Source of the DNA: Ramlibacter albus
GTDB taxonomy: Bacteria > Pseudomonadota > Gammaproteobacteria > Burkholderiales > Burkholderiaceae_C
Assembly: GCF_014297445.1 (NCBI RefSeq)
Contig: NZ_JACORU010000005.1
Coordinates: 372,001-436,000 of the forward strand
Length of the DNA: 64,000 nucleotides
Direction of reading: 5' to 3'
In this document: piece after piece, positions 28,170 through 36,311 of the stretch
How positions within the stretch are numbered: the stretch's first letter is position 1
Layout of the letters: each line of letters starts with the position of its first letter
Notes under the pieces: model-generated
Database searches by the model: none
The model's input: the letters and a program-made list of their open reading frames with translations, nothing else
What the model was told of the DNA's origin: nothing
Program-made: the position numbers and the translations under genes

Positions 28170-28925
28170 TCAATCCCTGACGTCGGCGACCGGCTGGTGC
28201 CCGAAATCGGGCCGGTTGAGGTAGGCCAGCACGCGCGCGGCGGCCGCCTGCGGCGAGGCGAGCGCGCCGCGCTCCTTCATGCCGACGAAGTTGCCCAGGT
28301 CCGGGAACTGGCCGGGGTCGGCCGCGCGCAGCTGCACCTGCATGTCGGTGTCGATCACGCCCGGCGCCAGCGAGCACACCTTCGCGCCGTTGGGCCGCTC
28401 GGCCTCTTCCAGCGCGACGCAGCGGGTGAAGTGGTCCATGCCGGCCTTGGCGGCGCAGTAGGGCGCCTGCGCGGCCATGGCGCGGCGGCCGAGCCCGGAG
28501 GAGATGTTGAGGACCTTGCGGCGCGCTTTCCAGTCGGCCGTGGCCTTGAGGAAAGCGGCCGTCAGCAGCATCGGCGCTTCCAGGTCGACGCGCATCGATT
28601 CCGCCAGCTGCGCGAGGGGGATCTCGCCCAGCGGCGCGATGCGCGGGATGAGCCCCGCGTTGTTGATCAGCGTGACCGAGTCGAGCGAGCGGTGGTCGAA
28701 GTCGGTGAGCCAGCCTTCGAGCCGCGCCGCGGCCGTCTCGGCACGGCCGAGGTCCTGCGGCCACTGCTCGCAGCGCACGCCCTTGTCGCGCGCTCGTGCA
28801 GCGAGGTCGTCGTTCGTCTTGCGCGAGATGCACACGAGCGCATGGCCCGCGTCGACGAGTTGTTCGGCCATCGCGAGGCCCATGCCGCGCGAGGCGCCGG
28901 TGAGGATGGTGAGGTGTTTGGTCAT
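28170..28925 (-). CDS. Short-chain dehydrogenase/reductase (SDR)
   Basis: A 251-residue classical SDR: nucleotide motif TGASRGMG, LINNAG in strand 4, catalytic Ser in NISSGLG and Y-x3-K in YCAAKAG. It resembles sepiapterin-reductase/benzil-reductase-like SDRs (YueD type). Translation is coupled to the upstream intradiol dioxygenase gene, with starts and stops overlapping by 4 bases at 28922-28925, so they share an mRNA. Substrate unknown; the frame extends upstream, but only ATG at 28925 gives the family N-terminus. Confidence 0.8.
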   Translation of the reverse strand: MTKHLTILTGASRGMGLAMAEQLVDAGHALVCISRKTNDDLAARARDKGVRCEQWPQDLGRAETAAARLEGWLTDFDHRSLDSVTLINNAGLIPRIAPLGEIPLAQLAESMRVDLEAPMLLTAAFLKATADWKARRKVLNISSGLGRRAMAAQAPYCAAKAGMDHFTRCVALEEAERPNGAKVCSLAPGVIDTDMQVQLRAADPGQFPDLGNFVGMKERGALASPQAAAARVLAYLNRPDFGHQPVADVRD

Positions 28926-29539
28926 GCGTTCACCACGATGGGAAATTCGGCGCGCAGGCCGTCGGCGCCGCGCTGGAAGGGGACGGTGAGGGCGGCGCGC
29001 GCGTCGGCGGGGAGGTTGCGCCACAGGAAGTCGCGCTCGTTGCCGGCGTCGCCTTCGACGTAGAGCTGCGTCGTCAGCAGCTCCCGGCCGCCCAGCTTCA
29101 CTTTGAAGTGGATGTGGGGCGTGCGGCCCGAGTACTGAACGGGCTTGATCGTGCGGAAGCGGTACTTGCCGTCCGCGCCGACGTTGACCCGGCCGAAGCC
29201 CTGGAAGGCCGGGTCGGCGCGGCCGCCGTCGCCGGGGTGGTGGTAGTGGCCGGCTTCGTCGCACTGCCAGATCTCGACCGTGGCGCCGCCGACCGCCCGG
29301 CCCTGCGGGTCGAGCACCTGGCCTTCGACCCATGCGGGCTGGCCGCGGCCGTATTGCAGCTTGCCGTTGCGCAGGAGGTCGAAGTCGGAGTCCGCCGGCA
29401 GCGCGACGGGGTAGAACGGGCCCTCGGTCTGCGAGGGCGTCAGCTTGCGCGCGGCTTGGGCCCACGCGCCGCGCCAGAGCGCGGGCAGGGCGATGAGGGC
29501 GGCGGCCGCGCTGCGCCGCGCGAGGTTGGGCGGATGCAT
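28922..29539 (-). CDS. Exported intradiol ring-cleavage dioxygenase-like protein
   Basis: A 205-residue protein with an N-terminal signal sequence (LARRSAAAALIALPALWRG, ending AWA; the Arg pair gives it slight Tat character), then a protocatechuate-3,4-dioxygenase-type beta sandwich. The non-heme Fe(III) ligands are all present: Tyr in AGHYHHPGD, Tyr in KYRFRTIKP and two His in RTPHIHFKV. Cytoplasmic relatives have no signal peptide, so an exported form is notable. It is coupled to the SDR gene downstream. The substrate is unknown; some exported relatives are implicated in lignin-derived or polymer substrates. Confidence 0.8.
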   Translation of the reverse strand: MHPPNLARRSAAAALIALPALWRGAWAQAARKLTPSQTEGPFYPVALPADSDFDLLRNGKLQYGRGQPAWVEGQVLDPQGRAVGGATVEIWQCDEAGHYHHPGDGGRADPAFQGFGRVNVGADGKYRFRTIKPVQYSGRTPHIHFKVKLGGRELLTTQLYVEGDAGNERDFLWRNLPADARAALTVPFQRGADGLRAEFPIVVNA

Positions 29540-29555
29540 CGCCGCAGTTTAGCCC

Positions 29556-30179
29556 TCAGAAGGGAACGCTGCTTTCGAAACGCAGGGCTTCGCCGGTGGC
29601 GGGATGCGCGAATGCCAGCGCGGCGGCGTGCAGCATCAGCCGCGGCGCGGCGTGCTCCGGCGCGTAGAGCGCGTCGCCGAGGATCGGGTGCCCGATCGCG
29701 AGCATGTGCACGCGCAGCTGGTGCGAGCGGCCCGTCACCGGGTCGAGCGCCACGCGCGTCGTCGAACCCTCGCGCGCGAGCACGCGCCAGCGGGTGGCGC
29801 TCGGCTTGCCCCGCTCGGTGTCGACCTTCTGCCGGGGCCGGTTCGGCCAATCCACCGCCAGCGGCAGGTCCACCACGCCTTCGTCGCCCGGCATGGCACC
29901 GGCAACCACGGCGACATACCGCTTGTCGACTCGCCGCTCGGCGAACGCCATCGACAGCGCCCGCTGCATCGCCGCCCCGCGCCCCATCACGACGAGCCCG
30001 GACGTGGCCATGTCCAGCCGGTGCACGATCAGCGCGTCCGGCCACATGCGCTGCGCGCGCACCGACAGGCAGTCCTGCTTGTCCGCGCCCCGGCCCGGCA
30101 CGGCCAGCATGCCCGCCGGCTTCTCCAGCACGAGCAGGTGCTCATCGACGTACACCAAGCCTTCCGATAATCCCAGCAT
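29556..30179 (-). CDS. RluA-family pseudouridine synthase
   Basis: A 207-residue RNA pseudouridine synthase: VYVDEHLLVLEKPAG, the catalytic Asp in VHRLDMATSGLVV, RYVAVVAG, and RSHQLRVHMLAIGHPILGD. There is no S4 domain, so it is of the RluA/RsuA-short type that modifies 23S rRNA or tRNA. Start: ATG at 30179, which gives the expected N-terminus; the frame is open upstream but without family similarity. Its start codon overlaps the start codon of the divergent DUF486 gene (CATG at 30177-30180). Confidence 0.85.
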   Translation of the reverse strand: MLGLSEGLVYVDEHLLVLEKPAGMLAVPGRGADKQDCLSVRAQRMWPDALIVHRLDMATSGLVVMGRGAAMQRALSMAFAERRVDKRYVAVVAGAMPGDEGVVDLPLAVDWPNRPRQKVDTERGKPSATRWRVLAREGSTTRVALDPVTGRSHQLRVHMLAIGHPILGDALYAPEHAAPRLMLHAAALAFAHPATGEALRFESSVPF

Positions 30180-30546
30180 GACCCTTCTTGCTTCCATCCC
30201 GTTTTCGCTGCAGACGGTGCTGCTGCTCGTCGCGTCCAACGTGTTCATGACGATGGCCTGGTACGGCCACCTGAAGAACCTCGCCACCGCGCCCTGGTAC
30301 ATCGCGGCGCTCGTGAGCTGGGGCATCGCGCTGGCCGAGTACCTGCTGCAGGTGCCGGCCAACCGCATCGGCTTCCAGCAGGCGCATTACACGGTCGGCC
30401 AGCTCAAGATCATGCAGGAAGTGATCACGCTCGCCGTGTTCGTGCCCTTCGCCGTGCTGTACCTCGAGGAGCCGCTCAAGCTGGATTACCTCTGGGCCGC
30501 GCTCTGTATGGTGGGCGCTGTCTATTTCATATTCCGCAACAGCTGA
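30178..30546 (+). CDS. DUF486 family membrane protein (DMT-like)
   Basis: A 122-residue protein with four transmembrane helices, matching DUF486, a short relative of drug/metabolite transporters: ASNVFMTMAWYGHLK, SWGIALAEYLLQVPANRIG, QLKIMQEVITLAVF and YLWAALCMVGAVYF. Transported substrate unknown. Its ATG at 30178 shares three bases with the RluA-type start on the other strand, so the 5' regions of the two genes are inside each other's coding sequence. Confidence 0.85.
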   Translation: MTLLASIPFSLQTVLLLVASNVFMTMAWYGHLKNLATAPWYIAALVSWGIALAEYLLQVPANRIGFQQAHYTVGQLKIMQEVITLAVFVPFAVLYLEEPLKLDYLWAALCMVGAVYFIFRNS

Positions 30547-30574
30547 CGAGGAAGCGGCAGTTACACTTCCGCGC

Positions 30575-31222
30575 ATGCTGCTAGGAAAACTGCTCCCCCG
30601 CGAAGGCAACTTCTTCGAACTGTTCAACCAGCATGCGGACCGCATCGTGGAAGCAGCACGCGCGTTCTCGCACCTGGTGGCCAACTACAACGACCTTCAC
30701 CTTCGCGAGCAGTACAACCGCGACGTGGACAACGCCGAGCGCGCGGCGGACCGGGTGACGCACGAGGTCAACCGCCTGATCCACAAGACCTTCATCACGC
30801 CCATCGACCGCGACCAGATCCACAAGCTGATCAACACGATGGACGACGTGGCCGACCTGATGCAGGACTCGGCCGAGACCATGGCGCTCTATGACGTGCG
30901 CGCGATGACCGAGGAGATCACCCGCCTGACGGACCTCTCCGTCAAGTGCTGCGAGCGCGTCAAGGAAGCCGTGGCCCTGATCGGCAAGCTGGGCGACCCC
31001 GGCTGCGCCGAGGCGGTGCTCAAGACCTGCGAGGAGATCGACCGCCTCGAGTCCGACGCCGACCGCGTGATGCGCTCGGCCATGAGCAAGCTGTTCCGCG
31101 AGCAGCCGGACGTGCTGGAGGTCATCAAGCTCAAGGCCATCTACGAGCTGCTGGAGAGCATCACGGACAAGTGCGAGGACGTGGCCAACGTGCTCGAAGG
31201 CATCGTCCTCGAGCACCACTGA
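30575..31222 (+). CDS. DUF47 family phosphate-transport accessory protein (PhoU-like)
   Basis: A 215-residue all-helical protein (DUF47/PhoU-like), with REGNFFELFNQHADRIVEAA at the N-terminus and acidic repeats such as DNAERAADRVTHEV and DRLESDADRVM, which in PhoU-like proteins bind metal clusters. It is encoded 10 bases ahead of the Pit transporter gene, the conserved pairing that marks it as a regulator or partner of phosphate uptake. Usual length for the family. Confidence 0.88.
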   Translation: MLLGKLLPREGNFFELFNQHADRIVEAARAFSHLVANYNDLHLREQYNRDVDNAERAADRVTHEVNRLIHKTFITPIDRDQIHKLINTMDDVADLMQDSAETMALYDVRAMTEEITRLTDLSVKCCERVKEAVALIGKLGDPGCAEAVLKTCEEIDRLESDADRVMRSAMSKLFREQPDVLEVIKLKAIYELLESITDKCEDVANVLEGIVLEHH

Positions 31223-31232
31223 AAGGCTGCTG

Positions 31233-32243
31233 ATGCAAACGGTGCAGGTGGCCCTGTGGGTCGTCGTGATGCTGGTGGTCGTCGCGCTGCTGTTCGACTT
31301 CATGAACGGCTTCCACGACGCCGCCAATTCCATCGCGACGGTCGTTTCCACAGGCGTGCTCAAGCCGACGCAGGCGGTGCTGTTCGCCGCCTTCTTCAAC
31401 GTGGTGGCCATCTTCATCTTCCACCTGAGCGTGGCGGCCACGGTGGGCAAGGGGATCGTGGAGCCCGGCGTGGTGGACACGCATGTGGTGTTCGGCGCGC
31501 TGGTGGGCGCGATCACGTGGAACGCGATCACGTGGTGGTACGGCATCCCCAGCAGCTCGTCGCATGCGCTGATCGGCGGCATCGTGGGCGCGGTCATCGC
31601 GAAGGGCGGGGCGTCGCACCTGGTCGCCACCGGCATCGGCAAGACGGTGCTGTTCATCTTCGTCTCGCCCCTGCTCGGCTTCCTGCTCGGCTCCCTGATG
31701 ATGGTGGTGGTGGCGCACGTCTTCCGGCGCACGACGCCCGCGCGGGTGGACCGCTGGTTCCGTCGGCTGCAGCTCGTGTCCGCGGGCGCGTACAGCCTGG
31801 GCCACGGCGGCAACGACGCGCAGAAGACCATCGGCATCATCTGGATGCTGCTGATCGCCACCGGCTACGTCGCGCAGGGCGCCGCGCATCCGCCTTACTG
31901 GGTGGTGCTCGCCTGCTACGTCGCCATCGGCATCGGCACGATGTTCGGCGGCTGGCGCATCGTGCGAACGATGGGGCAGAAGATCACCAAGCTCAAGCCC
32001 GTGGGCGGCTTCTGCGCCGAGACGGGTGGGGCGCTCACGCTGTTCCTCGCCACGGCGCTGGGCATCCCGGTGTCGACCACGCACACGATCACGGGTGCGA
32101 TCGTGGGCGTGGGCTCCACGCAGCGCGCCAGCGCCGTGCGCTGGGGCGTGGCGGGCAACATCGTGTGGGCGTGGATCTTCACGATCCCGGCCAGCGCGTT
32201 CGTCGCCGCCATCGCCTACTGGGTGTCGCTCCAGATCTTCTGA
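31233..32243 (+). CDS. pit: Low-affinity inorganic phosphate transporter (PiT family)
   Basis: A 336-residue integral membrane protein with about ten helices and the duplicated PiT signature: FDFMNGFHDAANSIATVV near the N-terminus and SLGHGGNDAQKTIGII in the second half, each giving G-x-N-D/HDA phosphate and metal sites. It moves metal-phosphate with protons. The short version of about 335 residues is the usual one in Burkholderiales. It is in one operon with DUF47 and ends 1 base from the convergent acetyltransferase gene. Confidence 0.9.
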   Translation: MQTVQVALWVVVMLVVVALLFDFMNGFHDAANSIATVVSTGVLKPTQAVLFAAFFNVVAIFIFHLSVAATVGKGIVEPGVVDTHVVFGALVGAITWNAITWWYGIPSSSSHALIGGIVGAVIAKGGASHLVATGIGKTVLFIFVSPLLGFLLGSLMMVVVAHVFRRTTPARVDRWFRRLQLVSAGAYSLGHGGNDAQKTIGIIWMLLIATGYVAQGAAHPPYWVVLACYVAIGIGTMFGGWRIVRTMGQKITKLKPVGGFCAETGGALTLFLATALGIPVSTTHTITGAIVGVGSTQRASAVRWGVAGNIVWAWIFTIPASAFVAAIAYWVSLQIF

Positions 32244-32244
32244 G

Positions 32245-32790
32245 CTAGACCGGCAGCTCCGGCGGGTTGGGGTGCAGGCGGGCCATGGAGAACGCGTCGA
32301 CGAAACGCCCGTCCTTGATCGCGTACGCGCGGTGGCGGCCTTCCTCCACGAAGCCGAGGCTCTTGTAGAGCGCGATGGCCCGGTCGTTGTCCGCGTGCAC
32401 CGTCAGCTCGATGCGCAGCACCGTGGTCCAGTTGTCGGCCCAGTCCAGCAGCCGCGACATGAGCGCGCGGCCCACGCCCTTGCCTTGCCACTGGGGCAGG
32501 ATGCCGATGCCCAGCATGCGCACGTGCGCGCGGCGCATCGTGTTCGCGATGTTGTGCAGCCCCGCCGAACCGATGATGAGGCCGTCGTTCGCCACCGCGA
32601 CGAGCCGACACGCACCGGGCTCGATCTTCTCGTGGTATTCCAGGCGCGATGCGACGGGCATGTCCGGCAGCTGCAGCAGGCCTTCAAACGTGCCGGGCGT
32701 GCCCAGCATCGCCGAGACGGCGCGCGCGTCGGAGGGCTCCTGGGCCCGGATGGTGAATTCGGCGTCGGCCTTGTGGGCGGCGCTGTCCAT
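32245..32790 (-). CDS. GNAT-family N-acetyltransferase
   Basis: A 181-residue acetyl-CoA-dependent acetyltransferase: acetyl-CoA binding motif GILPQWQGKGVGRALM (Q/R-x-x-G-x-G/A), with RIELTVHADNDRAIALYKSLGF as the C-terminal motif B. It most resembles RimJ/phosphinothricin-type small-molecule or protein acetyltransferases. ATG at 32790, preceded by AGGAG, is chosen over the upstream open frame. Substrate unknown. Confidence 0.8.
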   Translation of the reverse strand: MDSAAHKADAEFTIRAQEPSDARAVSAMLGTPGTFEGLLQLPDMPVASRLEYHEKIEPGACRLVAVANDGLIIGSAGLHNIANTMRRAHVRMLGIGILPQWQGKGVGRALMSRLLDWADNWTTVLRIELTVHADNDRAIALYKSLGFVEEGRHRAYAIKDGRFVDAFSMARLHPNPPELPV

Positions 32791-32890
32791 GGCGGTCTCC
32801 TGTATGAAGAGTGGCTGGACGAGCCAATCTAGCTGAACCGTTGCGCGCTGTGCATGCCGAACGCGCATGGAACGATGCGGTTACTGCCGA

Positions 32891-33331
32891 CTATTGGGAA
32901 ATGCGGCGTCCCTCTTCCACCTGGTACTCGAAGTAGCGCTGGAAGCTGAAGGCGATGCTCGCCATCAGCACACCCGCGCCGATCATGAGCGAGAGCACGA
33001 TCGCGAAGATGGTGAACCAGCTGGTGCCGCCCGCATCGGCGTCCTCGGGCTGGCCGAACTTCGCGTTCCACTTCTCCCGCGTCATCAGGCCGTAGACGAT
33101 GGCGGTGAGGCAGCAGCCCGCGATGGTGAACCCCAGCAACGGGATCAGCCACCAGCTCGCCACGTCGTCCTGCCCGAACTGCTGGACGCGCTCGATACCG
33201 TAGAGGCCGAGGGCCGTCGGAACCGGCAGCAGCCAGCCGAGGACGTCGCCGAAGCCGCGCAGGTAGAAGCGGTGCAGCCCGAGCGGGCCTCCGAGGAAGG
33301 CCAGCCAGGCGGCCAGCGTCTTGTTCTTCAT
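32891..33331 (-). CDS. TM2-domain membrane protein
   Basis: A 146-residue protein with the TM2 motif ([22 protein letters not shown] then a second helix) at the N-terminus and two further helices in the C-terminal half. TM2 proteins have no settled function. It overlaps the acetyltransferase gene upstream by 4 bases (ATGA), so both are translated from one message. Confidence 0.8.
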   Translation of the reverse strand: MKNKTLAAWLAFLGGPLGLHRFYLRGFGDVLGWLLPVPTALGLYGIERVQQFGQDDVASWWLIPLLGFTIAGCCLTAIVYGLMTREKWNAKFGQPEDADAGGTSWFTIFAIVLSLMIGAGVLMASIAFSFQRYFEYQVEEGRRISQ

Positions 33332-33852
33332 TCCTTCGGCGGCTGGGTGTCACCCGCGCCAAGCGCTTTTTCCATCAGCACGATGTCCAGCCACTTCTCG
33401 AACTTCCAGCCGCAGGACTTGATGACGCCGGCGGGTGTGAAGCCGATGGCGCGGTGCACGCCGATGGAGCCGGCGTTGGCCGAATCGCCGATCACCGCGA
33501 TGAGCTTGCGCACGCCGAGCGCCTCCGCCTGTTTCGCGAGCTCGGTGAGCAGCGCCTTGCCGTGGCCCTTGCCGCGGGAGTCGGGGTGCATGTAGATCGA
33601 GTCCTCGGCGGAGAACCGGTACGCGGGCCGGGGCTTGAACCACTGGCAGTAGGCGAAGCCCAGCAGTTGGCCGTCCTCCTCCGCGACGAGGTACGGCAGG
33701 CCCTTGCCGAGGACGTCGGCGCGGCGCGTGGCCATCTCGGCCTCGGTGGGCGGCGTGGTCTCGAACGTGCCTGTGCCATTGAGGACATGGTGGGCATAGA
33801 TGGCCGTGATCTTCGGCACGTCGGCGTCTTTGCTGGGGCGGATCGTGAGCAT
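33328..33852 (-). CDS. GNAT acetyltransferase, phosphinothricin-acetyltransferase-like
   Basis: A 174-residue enzyme closely following the Pat/Bar family: [49 protein letters not shown] (acetyl-CoA loop) and [20 protein letters not shown]. Such enzymes acetylate glufosinate-like or methionine-sulfoximine-like amines. ATG at 33852 fits the family N-terminus; the frame runs on upstream through the rpsP promoter region. Divergent from rpsP. Confidence 0.85.
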   Translation of the reverse strand: MLTIRPSKDADVPKITAIYAHHVLNGTGTFETTPPTEAEMATRRADVLGKGLPYLVAEEDGQLLGFAYCQWFKPRPAYRFSAEDSIYMHPDSRGKGHGKALLTELAKQAEALGVRKLIAVIGDSANAGSIGVHRAIGFTPAGVIKSCGWKFEKWLDIVLMEKALGAGDTQPPKE

Positions 33853-33866
33853 TTGGAAAGAAGACG

Positions 33867-33873
33867 TTATAAT
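33867..33873 (+). promoter_or_regulatory. Candidate -10 element of the rpsP promoter (TTATAAT)
   Basis: A good TATAAT at 33868-33873 about 115 bases before the rpsP start, immediately beyond the start of the divergent acetyltransferase gene. No strong -35 box was seen at 16-18 bases. The long leader that follows is G/C-rich. Confidence 0.5.
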
Positions 33874-33987
33874 CGCGGGCTCTGCAGAGTGGCGCCGGCC
33901 GGGTGGCCGTGTCGCGTGTCTCACACTTTTGCAATAAGGCCAGGACAACACCGTCCCGGTCGTGTCAGCCACCCGAAGGATAAATCA

Positions 33988-34254
33988 ATGGTCGTCATCC
34001 GACTCTCGCGCGGCGGTTCCAAGCATCGCCCGTTCTTCAACATCGTCGTCGCCGACAAGCGCGTGCGCCGCGACGGCCGCTTCATCGAGCGCGTCGGCTT
34101 CTACAACCCCACCGCCAAGGAAGGCGAAGAGGGCCTGCGCCTCGCGCAGGACCGCCTGACCGAGTGGATCGGCAAGGGCGCCCAGCCCTCGCCCACCGTG
34201 GCGCGCCTGATGAAGCAAGCCGCCGCCAAGACGCCGGCCGCCGCCGCAGCGTAA
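33988..34254 (+). CDS. rpsP: 30S ribosomal protein S16
   Basis: An 88-residue ribosomal protein with the universal S16 start [40 protein letters not shown] and an Ala-rich C-terminus. AAGGA precedes ATG. It is followed by rimM 11 bases later, the standard order, but the rest of the usual operon (trmD, rplS) is displaced by 4 kb. Confidence 0.97.
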   Translation: MVVIRLSRGGSKHRPFFNIVVADKRVRRDGRFIERVGFYNPTAKEGEEGLRLAQDRLTEWIGKGAQPSPTVARLMKQAAAKTPAAAAA

Positions 34255-34265
34255 GTCTCCCTGGC

Positions 34266-34835
34266 ATGCTGCCCGGCCTCGAAGCCGCGGAATTGCCCGC
34301 GGATGCCATCGAAGTCGGGCGCATCGCCGATGCCTGGGGGATCAAGGGCTGGTTCAAGGTCCTCCCCCACAGCGCCGATCCCCAGGCGCTTTTTTCTTCC
34401 AGGCGCTGGTTCCTCCAGCCTCCCGAAAAAGCCGTGAAGCCCGCCTTCACCGGCACGGCGCTGCTGCGCATCGCCGAAGCGAAAGAGCATTCGGACAGCA
34501 TCGTCGCGCGCGCGCACGAGGTCGACGACCGCAATGCGGCCGAGGCGCTCAAGGGCGCGCGCGTGTTCGTGGCGCGTTCCAGCTTCCCCACGGCCGGCGA
34601 GGACGAGTACTACTGGGTCGACCTGCTGGGGCTGGACGTCGTCAACCGCGAAGGCGCCGCGATGGGCCGCGTGAAGGACCTCCTGTCCACCGGCCCGCAG
34701 ACCGTGCTGGTGCTCGAATACGAAGCGGGCGACAAGAAGCTGGAACGCATGATCCCCTTCGTGTCGGCGTACGTCGACACCGTCGACCTCGCCGCGAAGA
34801 AGATCACCGTCGATTGGCAGGCCGACTACACCTGA
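34266..34835 (+). CDS. rimM: 16S rRNA processing protein RimM
   Basis: A 189-residue ribosome maturation factor: N-terminal RimM barrel (IEVGRIADAWGIKGWFKV) and C-terminal PRC-barrel (YYWVDLLGLDVVNREG, IPFVSAYVDTVDLAAKKITVDW). It binds S19 and helps 30S head assembly. Length is normal. Its 3' end overlaps the frdD gene on the opposite strand by 10 bases, so the fumarate reductase operon abuts it directly. Confidence 0.95.
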   Translation: MLPGLEAAELPADAIEVGRIADAWGIKGWFKVLPHSADPQALFSSRRWFLQPPEKAVKPAFTGTALLRIAEAKEHSDSIVARAHEVDDRNAAEALKGARVFVARSSFPTAGEDEYYWVDLLGLDVVNREGAAMGRVKDLLSTGPQTVLVLEYEAGDKKLERMIPFVSAYVDTVDLAAKKITVDWQADYT

Positions 34836-35176
34836 AGCAGCGCGTACGCGCTCACCGCCGTGACGGCCGCGGCGACCCCATAGCACCCGAACTTCACCGG
34901 CAGCGTCTTGTGGATGCCAACGTCGTGCAGGCTGCACAGGATGCGGTGCACCGCGTGCCATGCGAACAGCGACACCACGAAGAACAGGAAGCCCTTGCCG
35001 AGCCAGTTGTGCGCGAAGGCGTGCACGGTGGCGTAGTCCATGGCGCGCGGCGACACGACGAGGCCGCCGCCGGCTTCGACACCGGTCACGTATACCAGGG
35101 CCGGCCCCAGCAGCGCGGCGAGCATGCCGCCCGCGCCGAACAGCAGCCAGAAGATGGGCGAGTGCGAGCGCTTCAT
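34826..35176 (-). CDS. frdD: Fumarate reductase membrane anchor subunit FrdD
   Basis: A 116-residue three-helix membrane subunit. The N-terminus SPIFWLLFGAGGMLAALLGP and the end of helix 3 (LHDVGIHKTLPVKFGCYG) match E. coli FrdD, including the conserved His residues around the quinone site; it carries no heme ligand pair, as in heme-free type D fumarate reductase. It is the last gene of the frd operon, its start overlapping the frdC stop by 4 bases. Convergent overlap with rimM. Confidence 0.9.
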   Translation of the reverse strand: MKRSHSPIFWLLFGAGGMLAALLGPALVYVTGVEAGGGLVVSPRAMDYATVHAFAHNWLGKGFLFFVVSLFAWHAVHRILCSLHDVGIHKTLPVKFGCYGVAAAVTAVSAYALLQV

Positions 35177-35556
35177 GGCAGCCACCTCGCAACCGCCAGC
35201 ACGGCTAGCGTCACGACCACCGCGAGCCCTGTGCCAAAGCCCGTGATGGCCGCGGCCGAAACGCGCTTGCCGCCCAGGACCATCATCGGCATCGTCTTGG
35301 GCATGATCTCGAACCAGCTCGTGCAGTGCACGAGGAACGAGACGAAGAACACGAGGTGCATCACCAGCCCCGCGGGCGATTGCACCGCGCGCAGCCAGCC
35401 GTTGTACGCAAGCTCCCCCTGCGCGAGCCGCACCAGCCCCACGGCCAGCACGACCGCATACGCCAGCACGGCAAACGCCGTGAGTTCGCGCGCCATGTAG
35501 CGCACGAAGAAGGGGTCGCGCTTCCACCATCCCGCCATCGGCCTTACATAGCTCAT
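35173..35556 (-). CDS. frdC: Fumarate reductase membrane anchor subunit FrdC
   Basis: A 127-residue membrane subunit with YVRPMAGWWKRDPFFVRYM at the N-terminus, three hydrophobic helices, and HCTSWFEIMPKTMPMMV, which follows the L-H-T-K-T-W-F-E-L-A-P-K stretch of E. coli FrdC. With FrdD it anchors FrdAB in the membrane and binds quinol. Starts and stops overlap by 4 bases on both sides. Confidence 0.9.
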   Translation of the reverse strand: MSYVRPMAGWWKRDPFFVRYMARELTAFAVLAYAVVLAVGLVRLAQGELAYNGWLRAVQSPAGLVMHLVFFVSFLVHCTSWFEIMPKTMPMMVLGGKRVSAAAITGFGTGLAVVVTLAVLAVARWLP

Positions 35557-36311
35557 GCCCGGCCCCCTTTCGGCGAGAGGAAGCGCAGGAAATAGTCCTT
35601 CGCGCTTTCCACCTTGTTCTGGTTGACCGCATTCGCCGGGTCGACGTGCTTGGGGCACACCTGCGAGCAATAGCCAACTGCGGTGCAGCTCCATACGCCC
35701 TCCTGCGCATTGAGCAGCGGCATGCGCTGCGCCCTGCCGCCGTCGCGCGAGTCGGCGTTGTAGCGGTGCAGCAGCGCGAGCACGCCGGGGCCGAGGAACT
35801 GCGGGTCCAGCCCGAACTGCGGGCAGGCCGCGTAGCACAGCATGCAGTTGATGCAGGAGCTGAACTGCTCGATCTGCTCCAGCTGGTGCGGCGTCTGCAG
35901 GTACTCGCCTTGCTCCAGCGAGCGCGGCTCCTTGGGGATGATGTACGGCTGGATGCTTTCGAGCTTCTTCACGAACGGCTCGACATCCACCACGAGGTCC
36001 TTCTCGATCGGCAGGTGCGCGAGCGGCTCGATGCGCACCGGGCCGGGCAGCAGGTCTCGCACGAAGGTCTGGCACGACAGCTCTGGCTTGCCGTTGACCA
36101 TCATCCCGCAGCTGCCGCAGATGGCCATGCGGCACGACCAGCGAAACGCCAGCGAGCCGTCCAGTTCGTCCTTGATGAACTGCAGCGCCTGCAGCACCGA
36201 CATGTCCTCGGTGAAGGGCACCGCGTAGCTTTGCCACACGGGCTTCTCGTCCTCTTCCGGCCGATAGCGCAGGACCTGCACTTCGACGATGCGCGCCGGC
36301 GTCTCACGCAT
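35553..36311 (-). CDS. frdB: Fumarate reductase iron-sulfur subunit FrdB
   Basis: A 252-residue electron-transfer subunit with three clusters: [2Fe-2S] cysteines in CRMAICGSCGMMVNG plus a later Cys, [4Fe-4S] in CINCMLCYAACP, and [3Fe-4S]/last cluster in CSQVCPKHVDP. Order and spacing match E. coli FrdB, including the PQFGL and YNADSRDGGR segments. It passes electrons from the membrane quinol to the FAD of FrdA. The start overlaps frdA by 8 bases and the stop overlaps frdC by 4. Confidence 0.93.
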   Translation of the reverse strand: MRETPARIVEVQVLRYRPEEDEKPVWQSYAVPFTEDMSVLQALQFIKDELDGSLAFRWSCRMAICGSCGMMVNGKPELSCQTFVRDLLPGPVRIEPLAHLPIEKDLVVDVEPFVKKLESIQPYIIPKEPRSLEQGEYLQTPHQLEQIEQFSSCINCMLCYAACPQFGLDPQFLGPGVLALLHRYNADSRDGGRAQRMPLLNAQEGVWSCTAVGYCSQVCPKHVDPANAVNQNKVESAKDYFLRFLSPKGGRA

